NCBI GenBank assembly: GCA_964509505.1
Contig: CAZDYP010000010.1
Location: 1-51,036 of the forward strand
Direction of reading: 5' to 3'
DNA length: 51,036 nt
Source: CAZDYP01 sp964509505
Lineage (GTDB): Bacteria; Chloroflexota; Anaerolineae; JACRMK01
Part shown: in pieces, positions 32,578 through 39,738 of the stretch
Numbering within the stretch: the first letter of the stretch is position 1
Layout: each line of letters starts with the position of its first letter
Made by a program: the position numbers and the translations under genes
The notes under the pieces: model-generated
Told to the model about the DNA's origin: nothing
Seen by the model: only the letters and a program-made list of their open reading frames with translations
Databases searched by the model: none

Positions 32578-32763
32578 AACCAGCATGTCATGGAGTTTCA
32601 AAAAATAATATAACGTCAATGCGGGATAAGGTTGCGGGCGATTGAAAATCGCGCCTACTCACTGCGAAACGCGCCTGCGCGGGTTCAGTTCCAGCCGACG
32701 GCGGTCGGCTTGGCGCTGCGTTGCGCGCGCATTGCCTTCGCGGTGGCTTATCCCGAACTCAAG

Positions 32764-32910
32764 TTAAGAGAGTGTTTTGAAATTCAGACCCTAAAGGTTT
32801 TTCTGGCGAAGCGGGTTCACCAGTTGCGCAGAAAGCCTGCGTGAAATGCTTTTTGCTTGCCAGCGAAACCTTTAGGGTCTCTGTCTTATATTTTCAGAAC
32901 ACTTTCTTAA
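32764..32910. mobile_element. MITE-like element, 147 bp, with TTAA ends
   Basis: Begins TTAAGAGAGTGTTTTGAAA and ends with the imperfect reverse complement (TTTCAGAACACTTTCTTAA); the inverted ends extend about 45 bp inward and share GACCCTAAAGGTTT and CTGGC. TTAA at both edges suggests a TTAA target. No transposase is encoded. A second copy begins at about 50980 and runs out of the window. Confidence 0.75.
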
Positions 32911-32929
32911 TATAGGTATGGCGCGCAGG

Positions 32930-32983
32930 TGTAGGACAACTTTTTAACTTGTCCATGTGGGCAAGTTGCAAACTTGTCCTACA
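32930..32983. repeat. REP palindromes (TGTAGGACAA family), double copy
   Basis: TGTAGGACAACTT, AACTTGTCC and AACTTGTCCTACA arranged as two overlapping palindromes; same family as 30259-30287. Confidence 0.7.
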
Positions 32984-33019
32984 GCCAGCGTAGCGGCGCG
33001 AAGGACACAAAGAACACAT

Positions 33020-33050
33020 CAGCCCCGTTTTCGTTATGAAAACGGGGCTG
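33020..33050. terminator. Bidirectional-type hairpin between M3 peptidase and DUF4260 genes
   Basis: 13-bp stem CAGCCCCGTTTTC / GAAAACGGGGCTG with a 5-base loop, 4 bp from the DUF4260 stop on the minus strand. The T-run is weak on both sides. Confidence 0.65.
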
Positions 33051-33054
33051 GTGT

Positions 33055-33414
33055 TTACAAATGCTGCAAATGTGTATCTTTGAAGGCAGTCGGGTACTTC
33101 AACCCATAGCCGAGCATTCGATCCATGCCGATGTGCGCCGACCAAATCAGTGCAAGTTGCGCGATGAGCGCGGCGTTGGTGAAGCTGGCAATTGCAATCA
33201 GCGCTAGGGGCCACAAATAAATATGCGCGAGGTTATAGCTGATGCTCCCAAGGCGCGGACCGGCGAGATAACCCATGATGCTTACATCGGGCATCAGCAG
33301 AAGCAAGATGAACAATAACCAATGTCCACCTTGTTGAAAGTAGAACAGCACGGAAAGCAACAAGACCGTTGCGCCTTCGAGATGTAGGAGGATACGAGGA
33401 GACATGTCAATCAT
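33055..33414 (-). CDS. DUF4260 family membrane protein
   Basis: A small integral membrane protein of 119 residues with about four hydrophobic segments, matching the DUF4260 family: LLHLEGATVLLLSVLFYF, then LLFILLLLMPDVSIMGYLAG, the GSISYNLAHIYLWPLALIA segment, and the terminal HIGMDRMLGYGLKYPTAFKD with its conserved His, Asp and Arg. The function of this family is not known. The ATG is the complement of 33412-33414; a REP inverted repeat lies right behind it. Confidence 0.88.
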   Translation of the reverse strand: MIDMSPRILLHLEGATVLLLSVLFYFQQGGHWLLFILLLLMPDVSIMGYLAGPRLGSISYNLAHIYLWPLALIAIASFTNAALIAQLALIWSAHIGMDRMLGYGLKYPTAFKDTHLQHL

Positions 33415-33454
33415 AGACCTCGCAGGTTTCCACGTTTCACGACTTGCGAGGTCT
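33415..33454. repeat. REP inverted repeat (AGACCTCGCA family)
   Basis: Perfect arms AGACCTCGCA (33415-33424) and TGCGAGGTCT (33445-33454) adjoining the DUF4260 start codon. Related to the AGACCTGTGAGGTTT palindrome in the T-box leader at 43792-43824. Confidence 0.65.
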
Positions 33455-33459
33455 GCTCA

Positions 33460-34440
33460 TTACGCCAGCAAATCTACCGCCATACCAATGCCCATTTGCT
33501 GCGCCTTTGCAAACGCGACGCGCGCTGCGGCCACATCTTGCGCTGCGTTGCCTACTGATTTGAAGAGCGTGATTTCGTCGTCGTGAGCGCGTCCTAATTT
33601 TTTGCCTAGCACGAGCTCACCTAGTTCGCCTGTGATGGCATCTTCTTTGATGAGACCTGCATTGATGGGAATGATGAGGTCGCCTGCTTCTTTCAGCGCC
33701 GCGCTGCGCGAATCCACGATGATTTTGCTGAAGCGCACAATCGCATCGTCGCCAATCTCGCGCTGCGCTGGCGCGTGCGAGCCGATGCCGTTCACGTGCG
33801 CGCCTGCTTTCAAATCGGCGCCGTTGAAGATGGGCGAGTGTGCGCTTGTGCAGAGACATACAATGTCCGCGCCCCGCACGGCTTCGCTTGTGTCCGTCAC
33901 CACACGCAGTGCGCACGGCGTAGTCGCCTGCAGCTCATCCACCAATTGTTGCGCCACAGCTGTCGTGCGGCTTACCACGCGAATCTCATTGAGCGGACGC
34001 GCCTCCAGCATGGCGAGAATATGCGCGCGTCCTTGCGGGCCCGCGCCGATGATGGTGGCAATCTTTGCATCGGTGCGCGCCATCAACTTCGTCGCTAAGC
34101 CAGACCCCGCGGCCGTGCGCATGGCCGTCACGTACGCGCCGTCCATCAGCGCGAGCGGTTCGCCCGTGTTTTCGTCCACGAGCGCGACGATGGCGAGGAT
34201 GGCAGGCATGCCGTGTTTCGTGTTGCCGCTATGCACCGAGACGAGCTTCATGCCGAGCGCGTGCGACTCGCGCAAATGCGCGGGCATGAACAAACTGATG
34301 CCATCGCCTGCTGGAATGCCAATCCGCAATGGCACGTTAGCCGCGCCCGACGACAGTTGCCCGAAAGCGTCAGACATGGCTTCGATAGTGTCAGCCATGC
34401 TGAGGCATTGTTGCAACATGGAACGAGTGAGCAGTTTCAT
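33460..34440 (-). CDS. Ornithine cyclodeaminase / mu-crystallin family protein
   Basis: NAD(P)-binding protein of the ornithine cyclodeaminase family, 326 residues from the ATG complementary to 34438-34440, preceded by GAGAGGAA. Features are LGMKLVSVHSGNTKHGMPAI (the substrate-binding Lys), MDGAYVTAMRTAAGSGLATKLMA (Arg for carboxylate), and the Rossmann motif IIGAGPQGRAHI. Members act as ornithine cyclodeaminase, alanine dehydrogenase, or ketimine reductases, and specificity cannot be read reliably; the TRTAA-type Arg context fits any of them. It has a TATAAT/TTGCGC promoter about 170 bp upstream (minus strand, near 34608) and a repeat-bearing leader. Confidence 0.85.
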   Translation of the reverse strand: MKLLTRSMLQQCLSMADTIEAMSDAFGQLSSGAANVPLRIGIPAGDGISLFMPAHLRESHALGMKLVSVHSGNTKHGMPAILAIVALVDENTGEPLALMDGAYVTAMRTAAGSGLATKLMARTDAKIATIIGAGPQGRAHILAMLEARPLNEIRVVSRTTAVAQQLVDELQATTPCALRVVTDTSEAVRGADIVCLCTSAHSPIFNGADLKAGAHVNGIGSHAPAQREIGDDAIVRFSKIIVDSRSAALKEAGDLIIPINAGLIKEDAITGELGELVLGKKLGRAHDDEITLFKSVGNAAQDVAAARVAFAKAQQMGIGMAVDLLA

Positions 34441-34462
34441 AATAAGTTCCTCTCTTTAACTT

Positions 34463-34514
34463 AAGATGCAAGATGCAGGATGCAGGATGCAGGATGCAGG
34501 ATGCAAGATGCAGC
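34463..34514. repeat. AGGATGC tandem repeat array
   Basis: Seven heptamers: AAGATGC, AAGATGC, then AGGATGC four times, AAGATGC. Lies in the leader of the ornithine cyclodeaminase-like gene. Confidence 0.85.
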
Positions 34515-34620
34515 GTGATGAAAATGCAAAGAACGCCAAGCGGCGAAGCCACTTGGCGTTTGAGCGTCTTGGCGATATGCAATTCGCGCGAGTGCGCGTG
34601 GGCGAGATTATACTCCGATT

Positions 34621-34989
34621 TTAGCTGCGCGCAACAATATACACGCCAACACAAATGATGGCGACGCCGATGATGCGCTGCCAACTCAGTTCTTCGCCGA
34701 GAATAACGGCGGAGGCGATGACAACGCCTGCGTAGCCGAGACTGAGGAACGGATAGACGTAACTCAAGTTCTGCTTGGAGATCAAATCAAACCAGATGAA
34801 GAGGTTGGCAATGTAAAAGCACAAGCCCGTGAACACATAAGGATTGAAAAGTACACGGAACATGGCTAATGGATTGCTCGTCACATCTTCGAGTGAAACG
34901 CCGCCTAAGTTCCTCATGCCGAGCTTCAAGAGAATTTGACCGGAGATGAGAGAGACGATATTGATGGTGAGGAGGATGAACACACGCAT
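34621..34989 (-). CDS. Small EamA/SMR-type membrane protein
   Basis: A 122-residue, four-helix membrane protein of the drug/metabolite transporter superfamily, starting at the ATG complementary to 34987-34989. It has the EmrE/ArnE-like pattern: first helix FILLTINIVSLISGQILLKLG, FYIANLFIWFDLISKQNLSYVYPFLSLGYAGVVIASAVILGE (split here over two helices), and the C-terminal IIGVAIICVGVYIVA. The conserved membrane Glu of SMR drug pumps is missing from helix 1, so it resembles the undecaprenyl-phosphate-aminoarabinose flippase-type subunits or unassigned members. A longer N-terminal extension comes from repeat DNA and is excluded. It sits between the ornithine cyclodeaminase-like gene and the sugar epimerase on the same strand. 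Confidence 0.78.
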   Translation of the reverse strand: MRVFILLTINIVSLISGQILLKLGMRNLGGVSLEDVTSNPLAMFRVLFNPYVFTGLCFYIANLFIWFDLISKQNLSYVYPFLSLGYAGVVIASAVILGEELSWQRIIGVAIICVGVYIVARS

Positions 34990-35155
34990 AGGATGGCGAA
35001 TAGCGAATAGCAAATAGCGAATGGCGAATAGTTGATGGTCAATAGTCATCTACGATACGAGATACGCCATAGGCGATACACGATGCGCCATAAGTCATTC
35101 GCTATCTGCCAGCGGCTAGCGGCTATCGGTCATTCGCCAACTGCCATTCAATTTG
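34988..35155. repeat. Large 7-bp tandem array of about 24 units
   Basis: GAATAGC, GAATGGC and CAATAGT units pass into GATACGC, CATAGGC, GATGCGC and then CAGCGGC, TAGCGGC, CATTCGC units, every one 7 bp long. It starts in the upstream edge of the SMR-like gene and ends within the 3' end of the epimerase gene, providing its TAG stop. Confidence 0.85.
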
Positions 35156-36067
35156 CTGATGTAGCCCCTCATACAATGAGGTGCGCGGCGTGAAATGCAA
35201 GAGGTCGCGCGCGCGCGTCGTGTCTGCCCATGTATGGCGCATTTCGCCGGGCGCGGTTGGCGCACGCTCGATAAGCGCGGGGCGCTCGATGATTTGCTCC
35301 ATCAAGTGGATGGCGTGGTTGATGGTTGCATGTTCGCCGCCGCCGATGTTGAAAATTTCGCCTTGCGCCGACGATTGCATTGCCAACACATTCGCTTCGA
35401 CCACATCGCTCACAAACGTCGCATCGCGTGTTTGCTCGCCGTCGCCGCGCAGACGAATCGGGCGACTGTGCGCGATGGCATCAATGAATTTGTGGAAGGC
35501 GATGTCGGGGCGTTGGCGGGGACCATAGACGCTGAAATAGCGCAAGATGATCGTGGGTAAGCCAAAGTTGTCGTGATACGCGTTGACGAGATGTTCTGCC
35601 GCGAGTTTGGTCACGCCGTACGGCACAATGGGGCGAGGGAGCGCCGTCTCGCGCACAGGCAACTCGCGTGCGTCGCCGTAAATGGTTGAAGATGATGCAA
35701 ACAAAAATTTACGCAGCGGTTTTTCGCGTACGGCTTCAAGCAGACGCTGGGTGGCTGTGATATTGTTTGTCACGTAGCTATCGAACTGTTGCCCCCAACT
35801 GGGCAACACGCCCGCTTGTCCCGCTTGGTGAAACACAAACTCGACATCGCGCACGACGGATACGAGCTCGTCCGTTGCTAGATTTTTTTCGATGAAACAG
35901 AAACGGGGATGCGTGAGTAAGTTTGCCAAATTTTTCTGCTTGATGGGGCGCGGATAATACTCGACGAAACAATCTACGCCGCGCACCGTATGGCCATCGG
36001 CTAAGAGACGTTCCGCGAGCGTCGAGCCGATGAAGCCAGCGACGCCCGTAACGAGACATAAGGACAT
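35123..36067 (-). CDS. NAD-dependent nucleotide-sugar epimerase
   Basis: Extended SDR enzyme, 314 residues, probably a UDP-hexose 4-epimerase or a related dehydratase acting on an NDP-sugar. The ATG (complement 36065-36067) precedes SLCLVTGVAGFIGSTLAERL (cofactor motif, residues 6-13). Active site residues: ASSSTIYGDA with Ser/Thr and VPYGVTKLAAEHL with Tyr and Lys. IILRYFSVYGPRQRPD and DVVEANVLAMQS are family-typical. The final residues (IEWQLANDR) and the stop are encoded by the repeat array. A TATAAT box lies only 6 bases before the ATG on the minus strand. Confidence 0.88.
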   Translation of the reverse strand: MSLCLVTGVAGFIGSTLAERLLADGHTVRGVDCFVEYYPRPIKQKNLANLLTHPRFCFIEKNLATDELVSVVRDVEFVFHQAGQAGVLPSWGQQFDSYVTNNITATQRLLEAVREKPLRKFLFASSSTIYGDARELPVRETALPRPIVPYGVTKLAAEHLVNAYHDNFGLPTIILRYFSVYGPRQRPDIAFHKFIDAIAHSRPIRLRGDGEQTRDATFVSDVVEANVLAMQSSAQGEIFNIGGGEHATINHAIHLMEQIIERPALIERAPTAPGEMRHTWADTTRARDLLHFTPRTSLYEGLHQQIEWQLANDR

Positions 36068-36073
36068 GGCAAG

Positions 36074-36079
36074 ATTATA
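36074..36079 (-). promoter_or_regulatory. -10 box of the epimerase gene, leaderless type
   Basis: TATAAT on the minus strand (complement 36074-36079), 6 bases before the ATG. The region that would hold the -35 is inside an 8-bp repeat array (TTACCC/TTTACC at 17-18 bp), so the array may supply the promoter. Confidence 0.45.
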
Positions 36080-36084
36080 CAGTT

Positions 36085-36276
36085 GAACGGGTGAACGGGT
36101 AAAAGGGTAAAAGAGTAATGAGACGACACGATGATACGGTGACACGATGACACGGTGGCACGATGGCAAAGTGACCAAATGATAAGGTGACAGTGTGGCA
36201 AATTGTGGTAAACTCTCGGTGAATTTCGACCTCCAACGTCCAACGTCCAACTACCAATTTCTAATTACTTTTTACT
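36085..36276. repeat. 8-bp then 7-bp tandem array between divergent genes
   Basis: TGAACGGG, TAAAAGGG, TGACACGA, TGACACGG, TGGCACGA, TGGCAAAG and similar, period 8, over about 130 bp; then after an unrelated stretch TCCAACG (twice), TCCAACT, ACCAATT, TCTAATT, period 7. It lies between the epimerase and HDAC-like starts and merges with both. Confidence 0.8.
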
Positions 36277-36279
36277 TCC

Positions 36280-37311
36280 ATGACCACTGCCTACCTTTAC
36301 GATGAGCGCTTCTTAGAACACGAGCTGCTGCATCACCCGGAACGCCCTGACCGTTTGCGCGCCATCATGCAAACGCTGACGCAGAATGGCACGCTGGCGC
36401 GCATGAAGCGGCTTGAGTTTGAAGCGGCGCTGCCCGAACAAATCGCGCCCGTCCATGCGCCGCGATACATCACATTGATTCGTGAACTATGTGAGCGCGG
36501 CGGCGGGCGGCTCGACATGGACACGTATCTCACGCCGAAGTCGTACGAGATTGCGCGTCTTGCGGCAGGCGCGTGCATCGTGTTAGCGGATGTAGTGTAT
36601 CGGCGCGATATGAGCAACGGTTTCGCCTTCGTGCGCCCGCCCGGCCATCACGCGACGCCCGCGCAAGGCATGGGCTTCTGTTTGTTCAATAACGTCGCCG
36701 TCGCCGCGCGTTATTTGATTGACACCTATCAACTGCGCCGCGTGATGATCGTGGATTACGACGTGCATCACGGTAACGGCACGCAAGACATCTTCTATCA
36801 TGATGCGCGCGTGTTGTACGTCTCGATACATCAATACCCGCATTATCCCGGCACGGGACATTGGCGCGAGACGGGGCAAGGCGAAGGCAAAGGCGCGACG
36901 CTCAACGTGCCACTGCCGGCGGGCGTCGGCGACAAGGGCTATGCGTATGCGTTTGCTGAACTGATCAAGCCGATGGCGGAACGCTTCCATCCGCAATTCA
37001 TTTTTATTTCGGCAGGCTTCGACGCGCATCACCTTGACCCACTGGCGGAGATGAAATTGAGTGTGAAGGGTTACGCGCAATTGACGCGCCAGCTGCTGCA
37101 ACTCGCGCACGAGCTGTGCGAGGGACGTATCGCCATCGTGTTGGAAGGCGGCTACGACCTCGAGGCGCTCGGCTATGGCGCGGATGCGGTGTGTCGCGTC
37201 TTGCTCGGCGACCCAATTATCCCCGACCCCCTTGGCCCCCCAGAGATTGACCTCGAAGAAAGCATCACGGATTACGTGCAACAACTAAAGGCGTTTCATT
37301 TGTTGGTTTAG
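36280..37311 (+). CDS. HDAC-family amidohydrolase (acetoin utilisation / acetylpolyamine deacetylase type)
   Basis: A zinc-dependent deacetylase of the arginase/HDAC superfamily, 343 residues from the ATG at 36280, which has no ribosome site and follows a repeat array. Family markers: HHPERPDRLRAI near the N-terminus, VRPPGHHATPAQGMGFCLFNNVAVAAR (catalytic His pair about 127-128), IVDYDVHHGNGTQDIFY (zinc Asp and His), SIHQYPHYPGTGHWRETGQ, SAGFDAHHLDPL (third zinc ligand) and LEGGYDLEAL. Bacterial homologues remove acetyl groups from polyamines, acetoin or protein lysines; substrate undetermined. NfeD follows after 23 bp. Confidence 0.9.
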   Translation: MTTAYLYDERFLEHELLHHPERPDRLRAIMQTLTQNGTLARMKRLEFEAALPEQIAPVHAPRYITLIRELCERGGGRLDMDTYLTPKSYEIARLAAGACIVLADVVYRRDMSNGFAFVRPPGHHATPAQGMGFCLFNNVAVAARYLIDTYQLRRVMIVDYDVHHGNGTQDIFYHDARVLYVSIHQYPHYPGTGHWRETGQGEGKGATLNVPLPAGVGDKGYAYAFAELIKPMAERFHPQFIFISAGFDAHHLDPLAEMKLSVKGYAQLTRQLLQLAHELCEGRIAIVLEGGYDLEALGYGADAVCRVLLGDPIIPDPLGPPEIDLEESITDYVQQLKAFHLLV

Positions 37312-37319
37312 TCGTATGC

Positions 37320-37325
37320 TATAAT
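37320..37325 (+). promoter_or_regulatory. -10 box just before nfeD
   Basis: TATAAT at 37320-37325, 9 bases before the ATG at 37335, with no Shine-Dalgarno between. The -35 is weak (CATTTG at 17 bp), so transcription may begin at or near the ATG. Confidence 0.4.
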
Positions 37326-37334
37326 GGCCTCACC

Positions 37335-38627
37335 ATGAAGTCCTTGCGTTGGTTCATCCTTTTGCTGTTTTGCGCGTCCGTGTTCAGCGCCTCACATACG
37401 CACGCGCAAACATCGCCGCGCGTGGATGTGGCGACGATAGACGGGCCGATTGTGGCGACGATTGCCGATTATTTGCAGCGCGCCATCACCACCGCCGAGC
37501 GCGAAGGCGCGAGCGCCGTCGTCGTGCAACTCAACACCCCTGGCGGCGACCTGAACTCTACACTCCGCGTCATCCAAATTTTTGGCGAGTCGCGCGTGCC
37601 AATCGTCGTGTATGTCTGGCCCCGTCGCGGCGAAGCGTTCAGCGCAGGCACGTTCATTACGCTCGCAGGGCATGTCGCTGCCATGTCGCCCGAAACGAGC
37701 ATCGGCGCGGCGAAGCCGATCAGCGGCAGCGGCGAAAATCTGATGAGCGATTCGCGCGATAAAGCGGTGAATGCCTTGCGCGCGACGGTGCGTTCCATCA
37801 CGAGTCAGCGCGACCCCAAAGCGACCGAGTGGGCGGAAAAAACGATCACCGACGCGGTAGCGGCAACCGCAGACGAAGCGTTGAAGCTCGGGGTGATTGA
37901 TTTGATTGCGAGCGACCTTAACGATTTGCTCAAGCAAATAGACGGACGCCTGGTGATGGTGCGCGGCAAAGCGACGAAGTTGCAAACGGCTAATGCGACC
38001 CTCGTGCGCGCCGAACTCACATTGGGCGAACAGCTGTTGCTTATCCTCATCAATCCCAACGTCGCCGCGATTTTGTTGGTCATTGCCATCAACGGCTTAC
38101 TCATCGAATGGCAAGCGCCAGGCACAGGCGTCGGCGGCATCGTCGGCGCGATTGCGTTCATCTTGTTCTTGTATGCGATTGGCTCGTTGCCTGTCAACTG
38201 GTTGGGGCTCGCGTTCATTGGCTTGGCGATTGTGTTATTCATCTTCGACTTGACGGCAACGCAGCACGGCGTCTTGACCGCAGGCGGCATTGCGTCTTTC
38301 GTAATCGGCGCGCTCGTGTTGTTCGAACCGTCGTACGTGCCTGTGTCATTAGGATTGATTGGCGGCATAGCGCTCATTATGGGCGCGGTGTTGCTGTTCG
38401 TGTTCGGCAAAGCGATGCAAGCGCGCCAGCTCAAACCCACAATGGGTATGCAGGGCTTAATCGGACAGACTGCCATTGCGCGCACCGATTTGCAGCCAAG
38501 CGGCCACGTCTTCGTCGAGGGCGAGCGCTGGGAGGCAACGGTTGAGAGCGGCGAGGTTCAAGCGGGCGAGTCCGTCATTGTCACGGCCGTGGAAGGGTTG
38601 AAACTTAAAGTGAGGAAAGCGGGATGA
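37335..38627 (+). CDS. NfeD family ClpP-like membrane serine protease
   Basis: A membrane-bound protease of the NfeD/stomatin-operon family, 430 residues, that cleaves stomatin-like proteins. Signal peptide to about residue 25 (LLLFCASVFSASHTHAQ); ClpP-like domain 30-215 with the catalytic Ser103 in EAFSAGTFI and Lys143 in DKAVNAL (spacing 40 as in the archaeal paradigm), and NTPGGDLNSTLRV; about four membrane segments from 230 to 350; C-terminal OB-fold NfeD domain about 365-430 (LIGQTAIARTDLQPSGHVFVE and VEGLKLKVRK). The stop overlaps the start of the next gene (ATGA). No stomatin-like gene is adjacent. Confidence 0.93.
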   Translation: MKSLRWFILLLFCASVFSASHTHAQTSPRVDVATIDGPIVATIADYLQRAITTAEREGASAVVVQLNTPGGDLNSTLRVIQIFGESRVPIVVYVWPRRGEAFSAGTFITLAGHVAAMSPETSIGAAKPISGSGENLMSDSRDKAVNALRATVRSITSQRDPKATEWAEKTITDAVAATADEALKLGVIDLIASDLNDLLKQIDGRLVMVRGKATKLQTANATLVRAELTLGEQLLLILINPNVAAILLVIAINGLLIEWQAPGTGVGGIVGAIAFILFLYAIGSLPVNWLGLAFIGLAIVLFIFDLTATQHGVLTAGGIASFVIGALVLFEPSYVPVSLGLIGGIALIMGAVLLFVFGKAMQARQLKPTMGMQGLIGQTAIARTDLQPSGHVFVEGERWEATVESGEVQAGESVIVTAVEGLKLKVRKAG

Positions 38628-39130
38628 ACAAGCGCGCGGAGCGACCAGAAAGCAGACGGCAGATAGCAGGTAACAGGCGGCAGCTGGCAGCTGGCAGAAC
38701 GCAAAATGGAGAATATGGAAAACTTTCTTCACTCCCTTTTTACGGTCTATGGCTTTTTGTCTATGGCGTTCTGCTTTCGGCTTTCTGCCTGCTTACCACC
38801 GCTTGCTCGCTCATTGAAGATGTGCCGCCGGTGGCTGATGCGGGACAAGACCAAACGGTGAAGCTCGGCGCGCCCATTCTGCTGAACGCTTCCAAGAGCC
38901 GCGAGATTGATGGCGGCAAGATCGTTGAGTATCGTTGGACGATCATCGGCGCGCCGAAAGGCAAAGAAGGCGAACTCAACAGAGTGATAGCGGCGACGCA
39001 GACACCTACGGTCACGATTCAGTTGCCGAATGACGATGGCGCCGTTGGCGTCTGGACGTTTGAGTTGCGTGTGACCGACGATGGCAATAACCGCGCGGCG
39101 AATGAGGTGCGCGTCACGGTGACAAAATAG
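38624..39130 (+). CDS. PKD-like domain lipoprotein with repeat-encoded signal peptide
   Basis: A predicted surface lipoprotein of 168 residues, translationally coupled to nfeD by ATGA. The lipobox is TTAC with Cys61. Residues 70-168 form a PKD/Ig-like beta-sandwich: PVADAGQDQTVKLGAPILLNASKSREIDGGK, then EYRWTIIG and VWTFELRVTDDGNNRAANEVRVTV (written here as separate stretches of the same domain). The first 55 residues are encoded by 7-bp tandem repeats: Arg/Gln-rich (RQIAGNRRQLAAG) then a hydrophobic core (FVYGVLLSAFCLL). No other in-frame ATG is available. PKD domains mediate surface protein contact. Confidence 0.7.
   Translation: MNKRAERPESRRQIAGNRRQLAAGRTQNGEYGKLSSLPFYGLWLFVYGVLLSAFCLLTTACSLIEDVPPVADAGQDQTVKLGAPILLNASKSREIDGGKIVEYRWTIIGAPKGKEGELNRVIAATQTPTVTIQLPNDDGAVGVWTFELRVTDDGNNRAANEVRVTVTK
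38640..38795 (+). repeat. Heptamer repeats encoding the N-terminus of the lipoprotein
   Basis: CAGACGG, CAGATAG, CAGGTAA, CAGGCGG, CAGCTGG twice, CAGAACG, then further downstream GGTCTAT, GGCTTTT, TGTCTAT, GGCGTTC, TGCTTTC, GGCTTTC, TGCCTGC. Both runs keep a 7-bp period and are in the coding frame. Confidence 0.75.
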
Positions 39131-39149
39131 GCAAATTGAAAATTTGCCA
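39131..39149. repeat. Palindrome GGCAAATTG / AATTTGCC
   Basis: GGCAAATT GAA AATTTGCC just after the lipoprotein stop and before the ribosome site of the next gene; resembles the AGCAAATTG CCAATTTGCT palindrome near 10379. Confidence 0.5.
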
Positions 39150-39177
39150 AACATTCATTTTCAAAGGAGAAAGACCT

Positions 39178-39621
39178 ATGGCAACGAAAGAAGCAGCAGA
39201 AGGCGCAAGCGCCGAACCCGTCCTGTCTCTGGCTGACCAAATGATGCTCGTACTGGAAGAAAACATCCGCGAGAAAGTGACAGAGGCGGCCGCCAAAACC
39301 ACCGCGATGAACATCAACATGGACGCTGCACTCTACAAGAAGGCGGACGCGCTCAAGCTCGGCGAGCTGAAAACCGATGAAGTGTACATCAAGGTCAGTA
39401 ACACTGAATACGTCGCGCAAGGCTTCACCGAGGGCATCGTCTATACCGAGGTCGGTCATTGGGATCAAGACGAAATCAAACAGCTCGCCTGGGAAAGCAC
39501 AATCAAGAATGCCAAAGCAGCCGCAAGCGCGACGACGAGCGACGCCACGCCGATTGGCGCCAAAGCCAGTGACACGAGCGAGGGCAGCAAGCTGGACGAA
39601 GAAGGAACATTGGTAGAGTGA
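39178..39621 (+). CDS. Uncharacterised alpha-helical protein, 147 aa
   Basis: A small acidic, Ala-rich protein that I do not recognise. The ATG at 39178 is preceded by AAGGAG with good spacing; the longer frame is rejected. Residues 15-60 (SLADQMMLVLEENIREKVTE and on) look like one long amphipathic helix; the middle (ELKTDEVYIKVSNTEYVAQG) is beta-like; the C-terminus is disordered and Asp/Ser/Thr-rich. It has no signal peptide. It lies between the nfeD/lipoprotein pair and enolase; a 7-bp array (AAGCAGC, AAGTGGC and GTCATCC units, 39655-39715) separates it from enolase. Confidence 0.65.
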   Translation: MATKEAAEGASAEPVLSLADQMMLVLEENIREKVTEAAAKTTAMNINMDAALYKKADALKLGELKTDEVYIKVSNTEYVAQGFTEGIVYTEVGHWDQDEIKQLAWESTIKNAKAAASATTSDATPIGAKASDTSEGSKLDEEGTLVE

Positions 39622-39738
39622 GCTCAACGAGGACTGAGGGGATGGGTGGCAAGCAGCAAGTGGCGAGTGACCTGATACTCGTCATCCGTCATCCGTCCTT
39701 CGTTCTCCATTGACTCGCTTACCCTACAAGGAGATACT

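Larger units (their letters stand above)
32578..33054. other. Structured intergenic stretch after the M3 peptidase gene
   Basis: Bases 32620-32755 are nested palindromes: outer GGGATAAG / CTTATCCC, inner GGGCGATT / AATCGCGCC and AGCCGAC / GTCGGCT. It could be a folded RNA or a degraded repeat element. It abuts the MITE at 32764-32910 and a REP at 32930-32983. No ORF is convincing. Confidence 0.5.
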
